Shown: positions 8,019 to 16,944 of the stretch, piece by piece
Layout: each line of letters opens with the position of its first letter
Position numbering within the stretch: position 1 is the first letter of the stretch
Assembly (NCBI GenBank): GCA_024639785.1
Contig: JAHEGI010000009.1
Location: 8,192-62,424 of the forward strand
DNA length: 54,233 nucleotides
Direction of reading: 5' to 3'
DNA from: Cryomorphaceae bacterium
GTDB lineage: Bacteria; Bacteroidota; Bacteroidia; Flavobacteriales; Schleiferiaceae
Position numbers and translations under genes: made by a program
Notes under the pieces: model-generated
What the model was told of the DNA's origin: nothing
The model's input: the letters and a program-made list of their open reading frames with translations, nothing else
Database searches by the model: none

Positions 8019-9398
8019 TTAGAGCGTCTTGTCCAAATAGTACATCAAGGCAGCCATGGACGCAGATCCCAATTCAAGCTCACGTGGGTGCACCGATTCG
8101 ATGTTGTCTTGAGCGGTGTGGTGGTAGTCAAAGTAGCGCTGGCTGTCGCCGCGATATCCCATGAGGATGGCCCCTTCATCGGTGATTTGGCCGACGTCTG
8201 CGCCGGAACCCCCTTGGGTCCATTCGCGGCAGCCGTAGGGAGAGAGTAGCGTATTTAGGGCTTCGATGATTTCGGGATGTGCTTCATGGAAGAAGGCGGG
8301 TAGGCTAAAGCCACGAGGGGCGCCGGAACCTCCGTCGGACTCAACGCCAGCAAGATGCGTCCGGCCTGATTCCAAGCCGGAATCGGCATAATCGCGTGCG
8401 CCTTCCAAGCCGAATTCCTCATTGGCGAATAGCACGATGCGCATGGTGTGGCGGGGCTGGTAGCCTGCCTGCTTCAAGAGCCAAAGGGCCTGCATGGAAT
8501 GGACTACCCCCGCGCCGTCATCTTGGGCCCCTGTGCCGAGGTCCCATGAGTCCAGGTGGCCGCCGACGACCATGACTTGATCGGGGAATTCGCTGCCCTT
8601 CCATTCCGCGATGACATTGGCGGACATGGCGCGGCCTACTTCGTGGCAGCCCAGGGTATAATGCACCTGGAGGTTGGGGTTCTTTTTGAGCTCCGCGCTG
8701 AGCCAATTGGCGTCATTCGTGCTGATTCCCGCTGCGGGGATTTTTGTCACGCCCTCTTCGTAGGCCATGGCGCCGGTGTGGGGGAAGTCGTCGTTTCGGT
8801 GGGTCAAGCTGCGGACCAAAACGCCCACTGCACCAAATTTTGCCGCTTCGGACGCGCCTCCCCAGCGCTGCCAGCCCGCCTTGCCATAGGAAGAGCCTGT
8901 ATTGATCAACCAGGGGTCCATGGGCTCGTTGTAAAAGACCACGTTGCCAGCCAGGAGGTGTCCTTTGGCGGCGAGGTCTTCTCGGCCTACAATTTCAATG
9001 ACTTTCGCGGTGAGGCCAGGCCCCTTGTCGCCCCCGGGAGTACCCACAGAGCCGCCCAAAGCGGTCACGCGTAACGGGCGCTTGGTTTTGCCTTGAAGGC
9101 ATTCGGCCGTTTCCACGCCACGCGCCCAGTGTCGAACGTCAACGGGCTGGGTAAATACACGGTCAAAGCCGAGGGTGTCGAGGGTTTCTACCGCCCATTT
9201 CACGCCTTTGGCGTCGCCTTCTGAGCCGGCTAATCGAGGGCCCGCCTCAGAGCACAGGTTGGCAAGCCATTTGTAGCCTTGTTGCTCACCGAGGGCTTGT
9301 TGATACAAGCCTTTCACAAAGGCCGCATCTTCGGCTGTTTGGGCTACGGCTGTTGCGCTGATGGCGCAAAGAACCAAAGAGAGGTAGATATTCTTCAT
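8019..9398 (-). CDS. Secreted M28-family zinc aminopeptidase
   Basis: This 459-residue protein has a clear signal peptide (MKNIYLSLVLCAISATAVAQ). It has an M28 catalytic domain with an inserted PA-like region. Metal-ligand motifs visible are GGHLDSWDLGTGAQDDGAG, NEEFGLEGA and ESDGG, with a late His in FDYHHTAQD. These match carboxypeptidase Q/PGCP-like peptidases that release amino acids from peptides outside the cytoplasm. I chose the MKNIYL start because it is followed at once by the signal peptide; the frame is open 41 codons further. It is the last gene after mutS2 and the DUF819 gene. Confidence 0.92.
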   Translation of the reverse strand: MKNIYLSLVLCAISATAVAQTAEDAAFVKGLYQQALGEQQGYKWLANLCSEAGPRLAGSEGDAKGVKWAVETLDTLGFDRVFTQPVDVRHWARGVETAECLQGKTKRPLRVTALGGSVGTPGGDKGPGLTAKVIEIVGREDLAAKGHLLAGNVVFYNEPMDPWLINTGSSYGKAGWQRWGGASEAAKFGAVGVLVRSLTHRNDDFPHTGAMAYEEGVTKIPAAGISTNDANWLSAELKKNPNLQVHYTLGCHEVGRAMSANVIAEWKGSEFPDQVMVVGGHLDSWDLGTGAQDDGAGVVHSMQALWLLKQAGYQPRHTMRIVLFANEEFGLEGARDYADSGLESGRTHLAGVESDGGSGAPRGFSLPAFFHEAHPEIIEALNTLLSPYGCREWTQGGSGADVGQITDEGAILMGYRGDSQRYFDYHHTAQDNIESVHPRELELGSASMAALMYYLDKTL

Positions 9399-9417
9399 GA
9401 AGGGTTGTTTAGGAAGG

Positions 9418-9426
9418 CAAAAGATA
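9418..9426 (-). promoter_or_regulatory. Possible -7 box (TATCTTTTG) before the M28 peptidase
   Basis: Read on the minus strand, TATCTTTTG lies 19 bases before the peptidase start. It is the Bacteroidota -7 box TAnnTTTG with one extra T, and no -33 element is visible. It may give the peptidase its own transcript in addition to read-through from the DUF819 gene. Confidence 0.3.
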
Positions 9427-9457
9427 CGCCCCAAGCCCTCATGGAAATACCATGGAC

Positions 9458-10723
9458 TTAGGAGAGCATTAAGGGCAATGGGTCGCCACTTACTAAGTGC
9501 ATCAGGAGGCCTGTCAGCCATCCTCCATAGGTGCCAAGGGCGTAGCCCAATACGGCCAGCAATACCCCTACGGGCGCTAAGGAAGGATGGAATGCCGCCG
9601 CCGCTACGGGCGCAGATGCCGCCCCTCCAATGTTTGCTTTGGATCCCACCGCGACAAAGAAAAAGGGGGCTTTAATCCAGCGAGCCACACCCAGGAGGAT
9701 GAATACATGGAAAAGCATCCAAATGGCGCCCACGAGGATGAGTCCTGGCTGCTGAATGGCTTCCTTGATATCCATTTTCATCCCGATGGTTCCGACCAAA
9801 ATGTAAATGAAGACGGAACCCCAGCGACTTGCTCCGGCGCCCTCTAGATTTCGAGCCGAGGTGAATGAGAGTATGAGCCCCAAGGTTGTCGCGACTATAA
9901 CGACCCAAAAGAAATCGCTTGTCAACGAAAAATTCGCTGTGTATGGCATGTGTTCCGAAAACCAAGGCGCAAAAAAGTCGCCCGCCAAATGAGCGATGGC
10001 CACCGCGCCAAAAGCAATGCCCAAAATCATCATAACCTCTGGGAAGGTGGGAATGCGCGATGATTTTTTGAGGAATTCTTCCATTTCCCCCTGAAGCGCC
10101 TTGACGGATCGATTATCCGCTTTGAGCCATCCATCCACTTGATCACTTTTGGCCGCTCCCAATAGGATGATGGCCATCCAAACTTCAGCCACAACGACGT
10201 CTACGGTGATCATCGCAGAATAAAGTGCGCCTGAGGGTTGGAATATCTCGAACATCGCCGCTTGATTCGCGCCGCCACCAATCCAAGAGCCGGCAATAGT
10301 GGACATCCCGCGCCAAACTGCGTCGGGACCTGCGCCACCGACTAAATCCGGAGCAAACGCTGACACAGCAAGGATTGCCGCGGGACCCCCAAGGATAATG
10401 GTAGCCGTGGCTGTAAAGAACATGATAAGCGCCTTAGGGCCAAGGCCGAATACCGCTTTCAAGTCAATGCTCAGGGTAAGTAATACCAAGCTGGCAGGCA
10501 AGAGATAGCGTGAGGCCACAAAATAGAGATGCGTGTCTTTGGGAACTATGTTGAAGTTTGTCAACAAAGAAGGGAGGAAGTAACACAATAAAAGTGCTGG
10601 CACTACCTTGAAAAAACCCGAAAATCGAGGGTGGTTTGACGCCCAAAAGATGCCCCCTAACAGGGCCATGAGTAAGCCAAAAACCGTGGCTTCATTGCTA
10701 ATTAGGGGATGGACTTCTTCCAT
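9458..10723 (-). CDS. DUF819 family multi-pass membrane protein (YjcL-like)
   Basis: This 421-residue protein has roughly 11-12 hydrophobic helices and belongs to the DUF819 family. Family-typical stretches are ASRYLLPASLVLLTLSIDL, STIAGSWIGGGANQAAM and KANIGGAASAPVAAAAF. The internal similarity of the two Gly-rich motifs suggests a two-fold transporter-like repeat. The function of the family is not established; transport is an inference. It starts five bases after the mutS2 stop on the same strand, so it is probably cotranscribed with lysS-mutS2. Confidence 0.88.
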   Translation of the reverse strand: MEEVHPLISNEATVFGLLMALLGGIFWASNHPRFSGFFKVVPALLLCYFLPSLLTNFNIVPKDTHLYFVASRYLLPASLVLLTLSIDLKAVFGLGPKALIMFFTATATIILGGPAAILAVSAFAPDLVGGAGPDAVWRGMSTIAGSWIGGGANQAAMFEIFQPSGALYSAMITVDVVVAEVWMAIILLGAAKSDQVDGWLKADNRSVKALQGEMEEFLKKSSRIPTFPEVMMILGIAFGAVAIAHLAGDFFAPWFSEHMPYTANFSLTSDFFWVVIVATTLGLILSFTSARNLEGAGASRWGSVFIYILVGTIGMKMDIKEAIQQPGLILVGAIWMLFHVFILLGVARWIKAPFFFVAVGSKANIGGAASAPVAAAAFHPSLAPVGVLLAVLGYALGTYGGWLTGLLMHLVSGDPLPLMLS

Positions 10724-10728
10724 GTATT

Positions 10729-13155
10729 CTAGGGTTTAGGCGCTGCACCCGGCGGGTTCGTTTTTGGGCGCTTGCGGCGTTTTTTCTTTGGGCTCAAGGT
10801 AGGGGTATTCGGGTCGACTGAGGTAGCGCGGTCGGATGCTGGCTTCGCCTTCGGGCTAGGCACTGCTTTCGGGGTGGCGGTGCCTCCTTGAGTAGGTGCT
10901 GAATCCGCTTGTGCAGGCGGTTTTTGCTTTCCCTTCCGCTTTTTACTTTTTGGGGGTGCGTCCGAAGAAGCCGCTGCGGTCGCTGGGCTCATTTTGGGGG
11001 AGGCTATTTGCTTCTTGCTGGAGCCCGACTTCATTGGCTCCACTCCTGGGCGCTGATCCCAATGCACAAACTGCTGACGCTCCATCCAAGCCGATAGAAC
11101 ACCTCCTAGACTTACCAAAAATTTGTCTTTTCGGATTTCTTGTATTTCCCCCGCCTGACGCCCGGCGCCCTGAAGAACTTTCACCTTGTCCCCCACTTTG
11201 ACGGGCAAGGTCCATAACTTTTCTAGTCGTTCCCGGTCTGCCTTTTGCTTCGCGGTTTCGGCTCGTTGTTTTTGCACTTCGAGAACTTGATGTCGTTCCG
11301 ACAGCGTTCGGACGATACGCTCCTCAATTTCTTTTTTGGCCTTTTGGGTTTTGGCTTTACTCCAGCTGACGGACCACTGCTCCATGCGCTTGCCCCACAT
11401 CAGTTGGTCGTGAATTTCAGCGTTGTTTTCGGCGGCTCGGCTGAGCTTTGATTCGAGGTTGAGAATGTGCTTTTCTTGGGTGGTTTTTAACTGCTCCAAT
11501 TCAGCTAGGCGGTCAGTGATTTGGCTGCGTGTTCGGTCGAGCTGGCTGCGCTGCTTTTGAAGACCCACCAAAAGCCGATCGACCGCGAGGGTTTGGCTCG
11601 CTAAGGCTTCTTTGGCCGCTTGCATCAGTCGCTTTGGAATCCCCACGCGCTGGGCCACTTCAAAGGTGTAAGATGAGCCTGGAACACCCAGCTGCAGCGC
11701 ATATTGGGGGGCAAAGGTTTGGACATCAAAAGACATATTGGCATTGCAGCAGCCGTCCAGCTCCTCCGCCAAGGCTTTAATGCTGTTGTAGTGCGTCGTA
11801 AAGACCCCATAGGCGCCCGAAGTATGTATTTCCTCAAGGAAAACAGAGGCCAGCGCAGCGCCCAGGTCTGGATCCGAACCGCTCCCAAATTCATCCACGA
11901 GGCACAACGTGTCTTCCGCCGCCCAGGCAAGGATTTCCTTCATTTTGGATAGCTTCCCGCTGTAGGTGGATAGCTCGTTTTCCACGCTTTGGGCATCGCC
12001 AATGTCCGCCATGATGCGGCCAAACCAAGACATCACAGATTTAGGATGGGTTGGAATCAGCATGCCACACTGTAGCATGATTTGAAATAATCCCACCGTT
12101 TTTAAGGCGATAGATTTACCCCCCGCATTTGGTCCGCTGATAACCACGAGGCGCTGGTTTGGGCGCAAAGCAATATCCAAGGGAATGACCTGGCGGTTTT
12201 TGGCTTTTTGCACGCGGCGCAAAACCGGATTCATGGCCTGGCGTAGGTCGATTTCACCCTCTTGACTCAGTTGCGGCAGGCAGGCTCCCTCATCTCGCGC
12301 AAATCGCGTTTTGGCCAAAATGATATCTAGGGCGGTCAGGCGTTCATCGGTAGCTTGAATTTCTGCCCGGTAAGGCGAAAGGGTTTTGGTCAGCGCTTGC
12401 AAAATCCTTCGAATTTCTTTGCGTTCTTCCTCTACCAGCAATCCCACTTCCGCATTGATTTCTAGGCATTCCGTGGGCTCCAGAAAGACCAAAGTATTCT
12501 TAGCGCTGCTGCCGTGAAAGGCCCCGCGCGCTTTGCTTTTGTGTGAGGCAGACACAGCCATAACGCGGCGATCGTTGCTGACGGACTCTCGCACATCACC
12601 CAACCAGCCTTCTGATTCGTAGCGCTTCAGGACCTTGTAAAACAGTCGATCCGCTGCCACCCGCTTTTTCCCGAGATCCCCACGGATTCGCGCCAAATCA
12701 GAAGAGGCATTGCTCTTGACTTGGCCGTTTCGCTCCAAAACACGATCAATAGATTGTGGAATTTCTGGAGTGGGTGGAAAGGGCTTCAAGGATGCGGCTA
12801 ACATGGGCGCGTCCTCTTCGTAGGTGAGCATAAATCGATAGCCATTGGCATAGCTCTCGGCTTGCGCTTTGATTGCCATAAACTGCTCGGCGGTGAGCAC
12901 CGCGTTTTGAATGCGCAAATACGGCAATGCATCATCCACTTCTGCCATGGCCACCGCGGGGAAGTAATGCCCGCGCTCCATCAGCTGAAGAAGCTCGTCT
13001 GATTGCAGCAATGCGGGCTCCACCTCTCGCTGAGAGGGGTTTGGCTCCATGGACAAAAGCGCTAACCGTCCTTTTCGAGACGCTGCATGTTCCGCAACAT
13101 AGCCTTTCAATAAGTGAAAGTCCAAAGACTCTCCAGCGTTCGCGGGATAAAGCAT
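10729..13155 (-). CDS. mutS2: MutS2-type DNA-binding ATPase without Smr domain, basic C-terminal tail
   Basis: This 808-residue protein has the MutS2 arrangement: clamp and lever helices, then an ABC-type ATPase with Walker A ISGPNAGGKS and Walker B LVDEFGSGSDPDLGAAL. A long coiled coil (about 515-640) and a small KOW-like segment (VGDKVKVLQGAGRQAGEI) follow. MutS2 proteins bind branched DNA or collided ribosomes; the nuclease Smr domain at the usual C-terminus is absent here. The last ~110 residues are a low-complexity Lys/Pro/Ala/Ser tail. The start is three bases after the lysS stop, so the pair is one transcription unit. Confidence 0.9.
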   Translation of the reverse strand: MLYPANAGESLDFHLLKGYVAEHAASRKGRLALLSMEPNPSQREVEPALLQSDELLQLMERGHYFPAVAMAEVDDALPYLRIQNAVLTAEQFMAIKAQAESYANGYRFMLTYEEDAPMLAASLKPFPPTPEIPQSIDRVLERNGQVKSNASSDLARIRGDLGKKRVAADRLFYKVLKRYESEGWLGDVRESVSNDRRVMAVSASHKSKARGAFHGSSAKNTLVFLEPTECLEINAEVGLLVEEERKEIRRILQALTKTLSPYRAEIQATDERLTALDIILAKTRFARDEGACLPQLSQEGEIDLRQAMNPVLRRVQKAKNRQVIPLDIALRPNQRLVVISGPNAGGKSIALKTVGLFQIMLQCGMLIPTHPKSVMSWFGRIMADIGDAQSVENELSTYSGKLSKMKEILAWAAEDTLCLVDEFGSGSDPDLGAALASVFLEEIHTSGAYGVFTTHYNSIKALAEELDGCCNANMSFDVQTFAPQYALQLGVPGSSYTFEVAQRVGIPKRLMQAAKEALASQTLAVDRLLVGLQKQRSQLDRTRSQITDRLAELEQLKTTQEKHILNLESKLSRAAENNAEIHDQLMWGKRMEQWSVSWSKAKTQKAKKEIEERIVRTLSERHQVLEVQKQRAETAKQKADRERLEKLWTLPVKVGDKVKVLQGAGRQAGEIQEIRKDKFLVSLGGVLSAWMERQQFVHWDQRPGVEPMKSGSSKKQIASPKMSPATAAASSDAPPKSKKRKGKQKPPAQADSAPTQGGTATPKAVPSPKAKPASDRATSVDPNTPTLSPKKKRRKRPKTNPPGAAPKP

Positions 13156-13158
13156 CGC

Positions 13159-14676
13159 TTAGTCGGCCTTTTCGGGACGCATTTGAGGGAAGAAAAGCAC
13201 TTCTTGAATGCTCGATTGATCCGTTAACAACATGGTTAAGCGATCCATTCCAATGCCCATTCCGGAAGTAGGTGGCATGCCATACTCGAGGGCGCGCAAG
13301 AAATCCTGGTCAATAAACATGGCCTCGTCGTCGCCTTTTTCCGATAGTTTGAGTTGTTCTTCAAATCGCGCACGCTGATCAATCGGATCGTTCAGCTCGC
13401 TGTAGGCGTTGGCAATTTCTTTCCCATTTATAAACAGCTCGAAACGCTCTGTCAAGCGGTCGTCCTCGCGATGTCGCTTACACAATGGAGACATTTCCAC
13501 CGGGTAGTCGGTAATGAAGGTGGGTTGGACGTAGTGTTTCTCACACTTTTCCCCAAAAATCTCATCGATGATTTTTCCGCTTCCCATCTCACTGGTGACT
13601 TCAATCCCAATAGACTTAGCGGCGGCGCGAATGTCCTCTTCTGATTTACCCAAAAGATCTAAACCGGTGTGTGTTTTGATCGCCTCTAAGATGGGCACTC
13701 GGGCATAGGGCGCCTTCATAGAAATGGCCTTTCCTGAAACCGTGATTTCGGAAGATCCCGTCACCGTTTCAGCAATTTCTTCCAACATTTTTTCCGTCAT
13801 GTCCATCATCCAGTGGTAGTCCTTGTAGGCCACATAGATCTCCATGACAGTGAACTCTGGGTTGTGCGTTCGGTCCATTCCCTCATTTCGGAAGTCCTTG
13901 GCAAATTCGTAGACGCCATCAAAACCTCCAACAATCAATCGCTTCAAATACAATTCATTCGCAATGCGCAAATACAATGGCATATCGAGTGCGTTGTGAT
14001 GCGTGATGAAGGGCCGCGCGGCCGCTCCGCCCGGTATGGGTTGAAGAATTGGGGTTTCTACTTCGAGGTAGCCTGCCCGATTAAAAATCGAACGCATCGT
14101 ACCAAACACTTTGGTGCGCTTGACAAAAATATCCTTCACCCCTTCGTTTACCACGAGGTCCACATAGCGCTGGCGGTAGCGCAATTCGGGATCGGTAAAG
14201 GCATCGTACGTATTTCCGTCGGCATCTTTTTTGACCACAGGAAGTGGTCGAATGCTCTTGCTCAAAACGGTTAGCTCTTTGGCATGCACCGAAATTTCAC
14301 CCGTTTGCGTGGTGAAAACATGCCCTTTGATGGAGATGAAATCCCCAATGTCTAAGTGCTTTTTGAAGACATCATTGTAGAGCGTCTTGTCCTCCTCCGG
14401 GCATATTTCATCGCGGTTGAGGTAAATCTGAATTCGACCTGAAGAGTCCATCAAGCTCGCAAAAGAGGCTTTACCCATAATGCGTTTGGTCATCAATCGT
14501 CCGGCCACACATACCTCCGAAAAATCCTCCGGTTTGGATGGGTAGTCGTTTTTGATGTCTTGAGCCAAATGGCTCACGGGTACTTCGGCGGCAGGAAACG
14601 GATCCATGCCGGTCGCACGCAAGGCCTCTAAGGCTTCGCGTCGAAACTGCTCTTGTTCAGATAGCTGTCGCTCCAT
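13159..14676 (-). CDS. lysS: Lysyl-tRNA synthetase, class II
   Basis: This 505-residue class II synthetase charges tRNA-Lys. It has an N-terminal OB-fold anticodon-binding domain (about 60-170, VAGRLMTKRIMGKASFASL) and a catalytic domain. Motif 2 is around FRNEGMDRTHNPEFT and motif 3 is GMGIGMDRLTMLLT. I start it at MERQLSEQEQ, which gives the family length. A TATCTTTG box ends only four bases before this start, so the message may be nearly leaderless. mutS2 follows at once. Confidence 0.96.
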   Translation of the reverse strand: MERQLSEQEQFRREALEALRATGMDPFPAAEVPVSHLAQDIKNDYPSKPEDFSEVCVAGRLMTKRIMGKASFASLMDSSGRIQIYLNRDEICPEEDKTLYNDVFKKHLDIGDFISIKGHVFTTQTGEISVHAKELTVLSKSIRPLPVVKKDADGNTYDAFTDPELRYRQRYVDLVVNEGVKDIFVKRTKVFGTMRSIFNRAGYLEVETPILQPIPGGAAARPFITHHNALDMPLYLRIANELYLKRLIVGGFDGVYEFAKDFRNEGMDRTHNPEFTVMEIYVAYKDYHWMMDMTEKMLEEIAETVTGSSEITVSGKAISMKAPYARVPILEAIKTHTGLDLLGKSEEDIRAAAKSIGIEVTSEMGSGKIIDEIFGEKCEKHYVQPTFITDYPVEMSPLCKRHREDDRLTERFELFINGKEIANAYSELNDPIDQRARFEEQLKLSEKGDDEAMFIDQDFLRALEYGMPPTSGMGIGMDRLTMLLTDQSSIQEVLFFPQMRPEKAD

Positions 14677-14680
14677 GGTA

Positions 14681-14688
14681 CAAAGATA
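14681..14688 (-). promoter_or_regulatory. -7 box TATCTTTG of lysS
   Basis: Read leftward, this is a perfect TAnnTTTG box ending four bases before the lysS ATG, so transcription would start at or within a few bases of the start codon. It lies back-to-back with the identical gltX box 21 bases away. No clear -33 TTG is present. Confidence 0.6.
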
Positions 14689-14709
14689 GGTAGGTGCTGC
14701 GTGGTGGGT

Positions 14710-14717
14710 TATCTTTG
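14710..14717 (+). promoter_or_regulatory. -7 box TATCTTTG of gltX
   Basis: A perfect TAnnTTTG box lies 19 bases before the gltX ATG. Its sequence is identical to the divergent lysS box, and the two synthetase genes share a 60-base intergenic region. The -33 element is not recognisable. Confidence 0.6.
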
Positions 14718-14736
14718 CCCACCCAAAGAAAAACAC

Positions 14737-16275
14737 ATGGAAAACCGTCGGGTTCGCGTTCGTTTTGCCCCCAGTCCTACTGGACCTCTCCACATGGGGG
14801 GCGTCCGTACCGCTTTATATAACTACCTGTTTGCCAAGCAGAACGGTGGAGACTTCTTGCTACGCGTGGAAGACACCGACCAAACTCGCTTTGTTCCTGG
14901 CGCAGAAGCATACATCGTCGAGGCCCTCGCATGGTGTGGTTTTTCACCCGATGAAGGCATTGGCGCAGAAGATAAATTGCCTGGAGGAGGCCCACATGCC
15001 CCCTACCGCCAAAGCGAACGCAAACCAATGTATCGGGCTTTTGCTGATCAGCTATTGGAGGCTGGCCATGCGTATTATGCCTTTGATACGCCCGAAGATT
15101 TGGACGCCGTTCGCGAGCGTGCGAAACAAGCAGGAAATCCAAATTGGCAATACAATAGCATTACGCGCACTTCCATGAAAAACTCGCTAACCCTGTCAGA
15201 AGACGAGGTTCAGCGCAGGTTGGATGCTGGCGAAGCCTATGTCATCCGCGTCAAAATGCCTCGTAATGAGGAAGTAAAATTTGAAGACCGCATTCGTGGA
15301 TGGGTCAGTGTTAACACGCTCAACTTAGACGATAAGGTCTTGCTCAAGGGCGATGGCATGCCTACATACCACTTGGCGAATGTGGTAGATGATTACAGCA
15401 TGGAAATTACCCATGTGATCCGCGGTGAAGAGTGGTTGCCTTCCGCGCCGCTCCACGTACTTCTGTATCGTTTCTTCGGTTGGACGCAGCCCGAATTCGC
15501 TCACCTCCCTCTTTTGCTGCGTCCCGATGGAAATGGTAAACTATCCAAGCGTGATGGAGATCGCCTTGGGTTTCCCGTTTTCCCCTTAAACTGGAACAAC
15601 CAGGAGACCGGCGAAACGGCTTCCGGCTACCGAGAGCGTGGCTTTTACCCCCAGGCCTTTGTCAATATGTTGGCGTTTTTGGGATGGAATCCGGGCACAA
15701 ACCAAGAAATTTTCTCCCTAGAAGCCTTAATTGAAGCCTTCAATTTGAATAAAGTTAACAAGGCGGGCGCCCGCTTTGATTTTGAAAAAGCCAAGTGGTT
15801 CAATCAACAACATTTGCGCCTTTTGCCCGAATCGGAGTTGCTTCAAGCGTACATCGCTGAGGCATCCAACCGCGGCCTGGAAATTCCATCTGAAGATTTT
15901 GCCCGCCGTGCCATGCATCTCTTTATGGATCGCGCTGAATTTATTGGAGACACCCTGGATCCAGCAGATTATCTCTTTGCCGATCCACGTAGTTATGATG
16001 AGGCTATGGTCGCCAAAAAGTGGACCGCAGAGGCCCCTACCTACCTGAGTGATTTGGATTTGCTTTTTGCCCAAACGGATTACACGGAGGGCCCGCTCGA
16101 AGCTTGTTTCAAAAATTACCTTGCCGAAAAGGGCTTTGGTTTTGGCCAAGTGGGTCCTGTATTGCGATTAGCTATTGCAGGCACTACCCAAGGGCCGTCC
16201 ATTTTTACGGTGATGGAACTCATTGGAAGCGAAGCGAGCCATCGCCGAATTCAAACCGCTATTTCTACGCTCTAA
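14737..16275 (+). CDS. gltX: Glutamyl-tRNA synthetase
   Basis: This 512-residue class I synthetase charges tRNA-Glu. The HIGH-type signature is FAPSPTGPLHMGG and the KMSKS-type loop is KLSKRDGD. The catalytic domain and C-terminal helical anticodon-binding domain are complete. I start it at MENRRVRV, just before the signature; an in-frame GTG 12 codons upstream lies in the promoter. folB follows after three bases and tRNA-Cys after that, all on the same strand. Confidence 0.96.
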   Translation: MENRRVRVRFAPSPTGPLHMGGVRTALYNYLFAKQNGGDFLLRVEDTDQTRFVPGAEAYIVEALAWCGFSPDEGIGAEDKLPGGGPHAPYRQSERKPMYRAFADQLLEAGHAYYAFDTPEDLDAVRERAKQAGNPNWQYNSITRTSMKNSLTLSEDEVQRRLDAGEAYVIRVKMPRNEEVKFEDRIRGWVSVNTLNLDDKVLLKGDGMPTYHLANVVDDYSMEITHVIRGEEWLPSAPLHVLLYRFFGWTQPEFAHLPLLLRPDGNGKLSKRDGDRLGFPVFPLNWNNQETGETASGYRERGFYPQAFVNMLAFLGWNPGTNQEIFSLEALIEAFNLNKVNKAGARFDFEKAKWFNQQHLRLLPESELLQAYIAEASNRGLEIPSEDFARRAMHLFMDRAEFIGDTLDPADYLFADPRSYDEAMVAKKWTAEAPTYLSDLDLLFAQTDYTEGPLEACFKNYLAEKGFGFGQVGPVLRLAIAGTTQGPSIFTVMELIGSEASHRRIQTAISTL

Positions 16276-16278
16276 CCT

Positions 16279-16665
16279 ATGGGCCTTCAACGCATTGATA
16301 TAGAATCGCAACGCGAATATGCCTACCACGGCTGTCTCGATGAAGAGGCTATGATTGGTTCGGAATACCGAATTGACCTATCCGTTTTTGCAGACTTATA
16401 CCGATCGGCCCAAAGTGATGAACTCAAGGATACTGTGGACTACGTCGCTCTTCGGCAAATTATCAGTGAAGAAATGGCAATTCGGGCCAAACTTTTAGAA
16501 ACTGTGGCGGCACGAATAGTCCAGCGAATTTTCAGTCAACACCCCCAAGTCGCCCGGGCAGAAGTCAAGGTTTGTAAATTAAATCCACCCATTGATGGAG
16601 ATGTTCATGCCGTCTGCGTGGCCTTTTTAGAAGAAAATCCTTTGTTTACGGGGAAAGCGTTGTAA
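16279..16665 (+). CDS. folB: Dihydroneopterin aldolase FolB
   Basis: This 128-residue protein matches FolB, which converts dihydroneopterin to hydroxymethyl-dihydropterin plus glycolaldehyde in folate synthesis. Family features are YHGCLDEEAMIGSEYRIDL, DTVDYVALRQII, the active-site Glu in LLETVAARIV and the Lys in VKVCKLNPPI. Length is normal. It lies three bases after gltX and 16 bases before tRNA-Cys, so tRNA-Cys may be processed from the same transcript. Confidence 0.93.
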   Translation: MGLQRIDIESQREYAYHGCLDEEAMIGSEYRIDLSVFADLYRSAQSDELKDTVDYVALRQIISEEMAIRAKLLETVAARIVQRIFSQHPQVARAEVKVCKLNPPIDGDVHAVCVAFLEENPLFTGKAL

Positions 16666-16681
16666 TTTCGCCCCCCATTCA

Positions 16682-16752
16682 GGTCTCGTGGCCGAGTGGC
16701 TAGGCAAGGCTCTGCAAAAGCTTGTACAGCGGTTCGAATCCGCTCGAGACCT
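16682..16752 (+). tRNA. tRNA-Cys (GCA)
   Basis: A 71-base cloverleaf can be folded. The acceptor is GGTCTCG / CGAGACC and the D arm is GCC..GGC. The anticodon stem is AGGCT/AGCTT with loop CTGCAAA (anticodon GCA), and the T arm is AGCGG/CCGCT around TTCGAAT. The discriminator base is U, the usual identity element for tRNA-Cys. CCA is not encoded. It follows folB closely and is ended by a terminator. Confidence 0.95.
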
Positions 16753-16757
16753 CAAAT

Positions 16758-16792
16758 AAAAACCCCGGCATCTTTGTGCTGGGGTTTTTTTG
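16758..16792 (+). terminator. Rho-independent terminator after tRNA-Cys
   Basis: ACCCCGGCA pairs with TGCTGGGGT (one G-T wobble) around a TCTTTG loop and is flanked by A-run and T-run arms, with seven T residues at the 3' side. It ends the gltX-folB-tRNA-Cys unit. Confidence 0.85.
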
Positions 16793-16842
16793 TGCCTTCG
16801 ATTCTGAGTAGATTTTAATGCAAAAAAACCCTGCGTGCGAAC

Positions 16843-16859
16843 GGGTACACAATGGGTAC
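16843..16859. repeat. Two GGGTAC half-sites, 11-base period, downstream of tRNA-Cys
   Basis: GGGTAC occurs at 16843-16848 and 16854-16859 in the otherwise empty 190-base gap between the tRNA-Cys terminator and the next gene. It could be a recombinase arm site or an operator for the regulator gene that follows, or chance. No integrase gene is present nearby. Confidence 0.2.
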
Positions 16860-16944
16860 TTATTCGAAAGTCCAATTTGAGACCGCCGAATTATAGGAAA
16901 TCATTCAGTAATTTCACCATACCAACCAAAAACCAAGCTTACTG

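Noticed and set aside
16627-16875. Minus-strand open frame across tRNA-Cys and its terminator
   Set aside because: It is formed by the reverse of the tRNA and terminator hairpin. A tRNA-derived peptide is a common artefact.
16793-16944. Remnant of an integrase gene after tRNA-Cys
   Set aside because: Short frames here do not show the R..H-x-x-R..Y residues of tyrosine recombinases, and none is longer than a few tens of codons.
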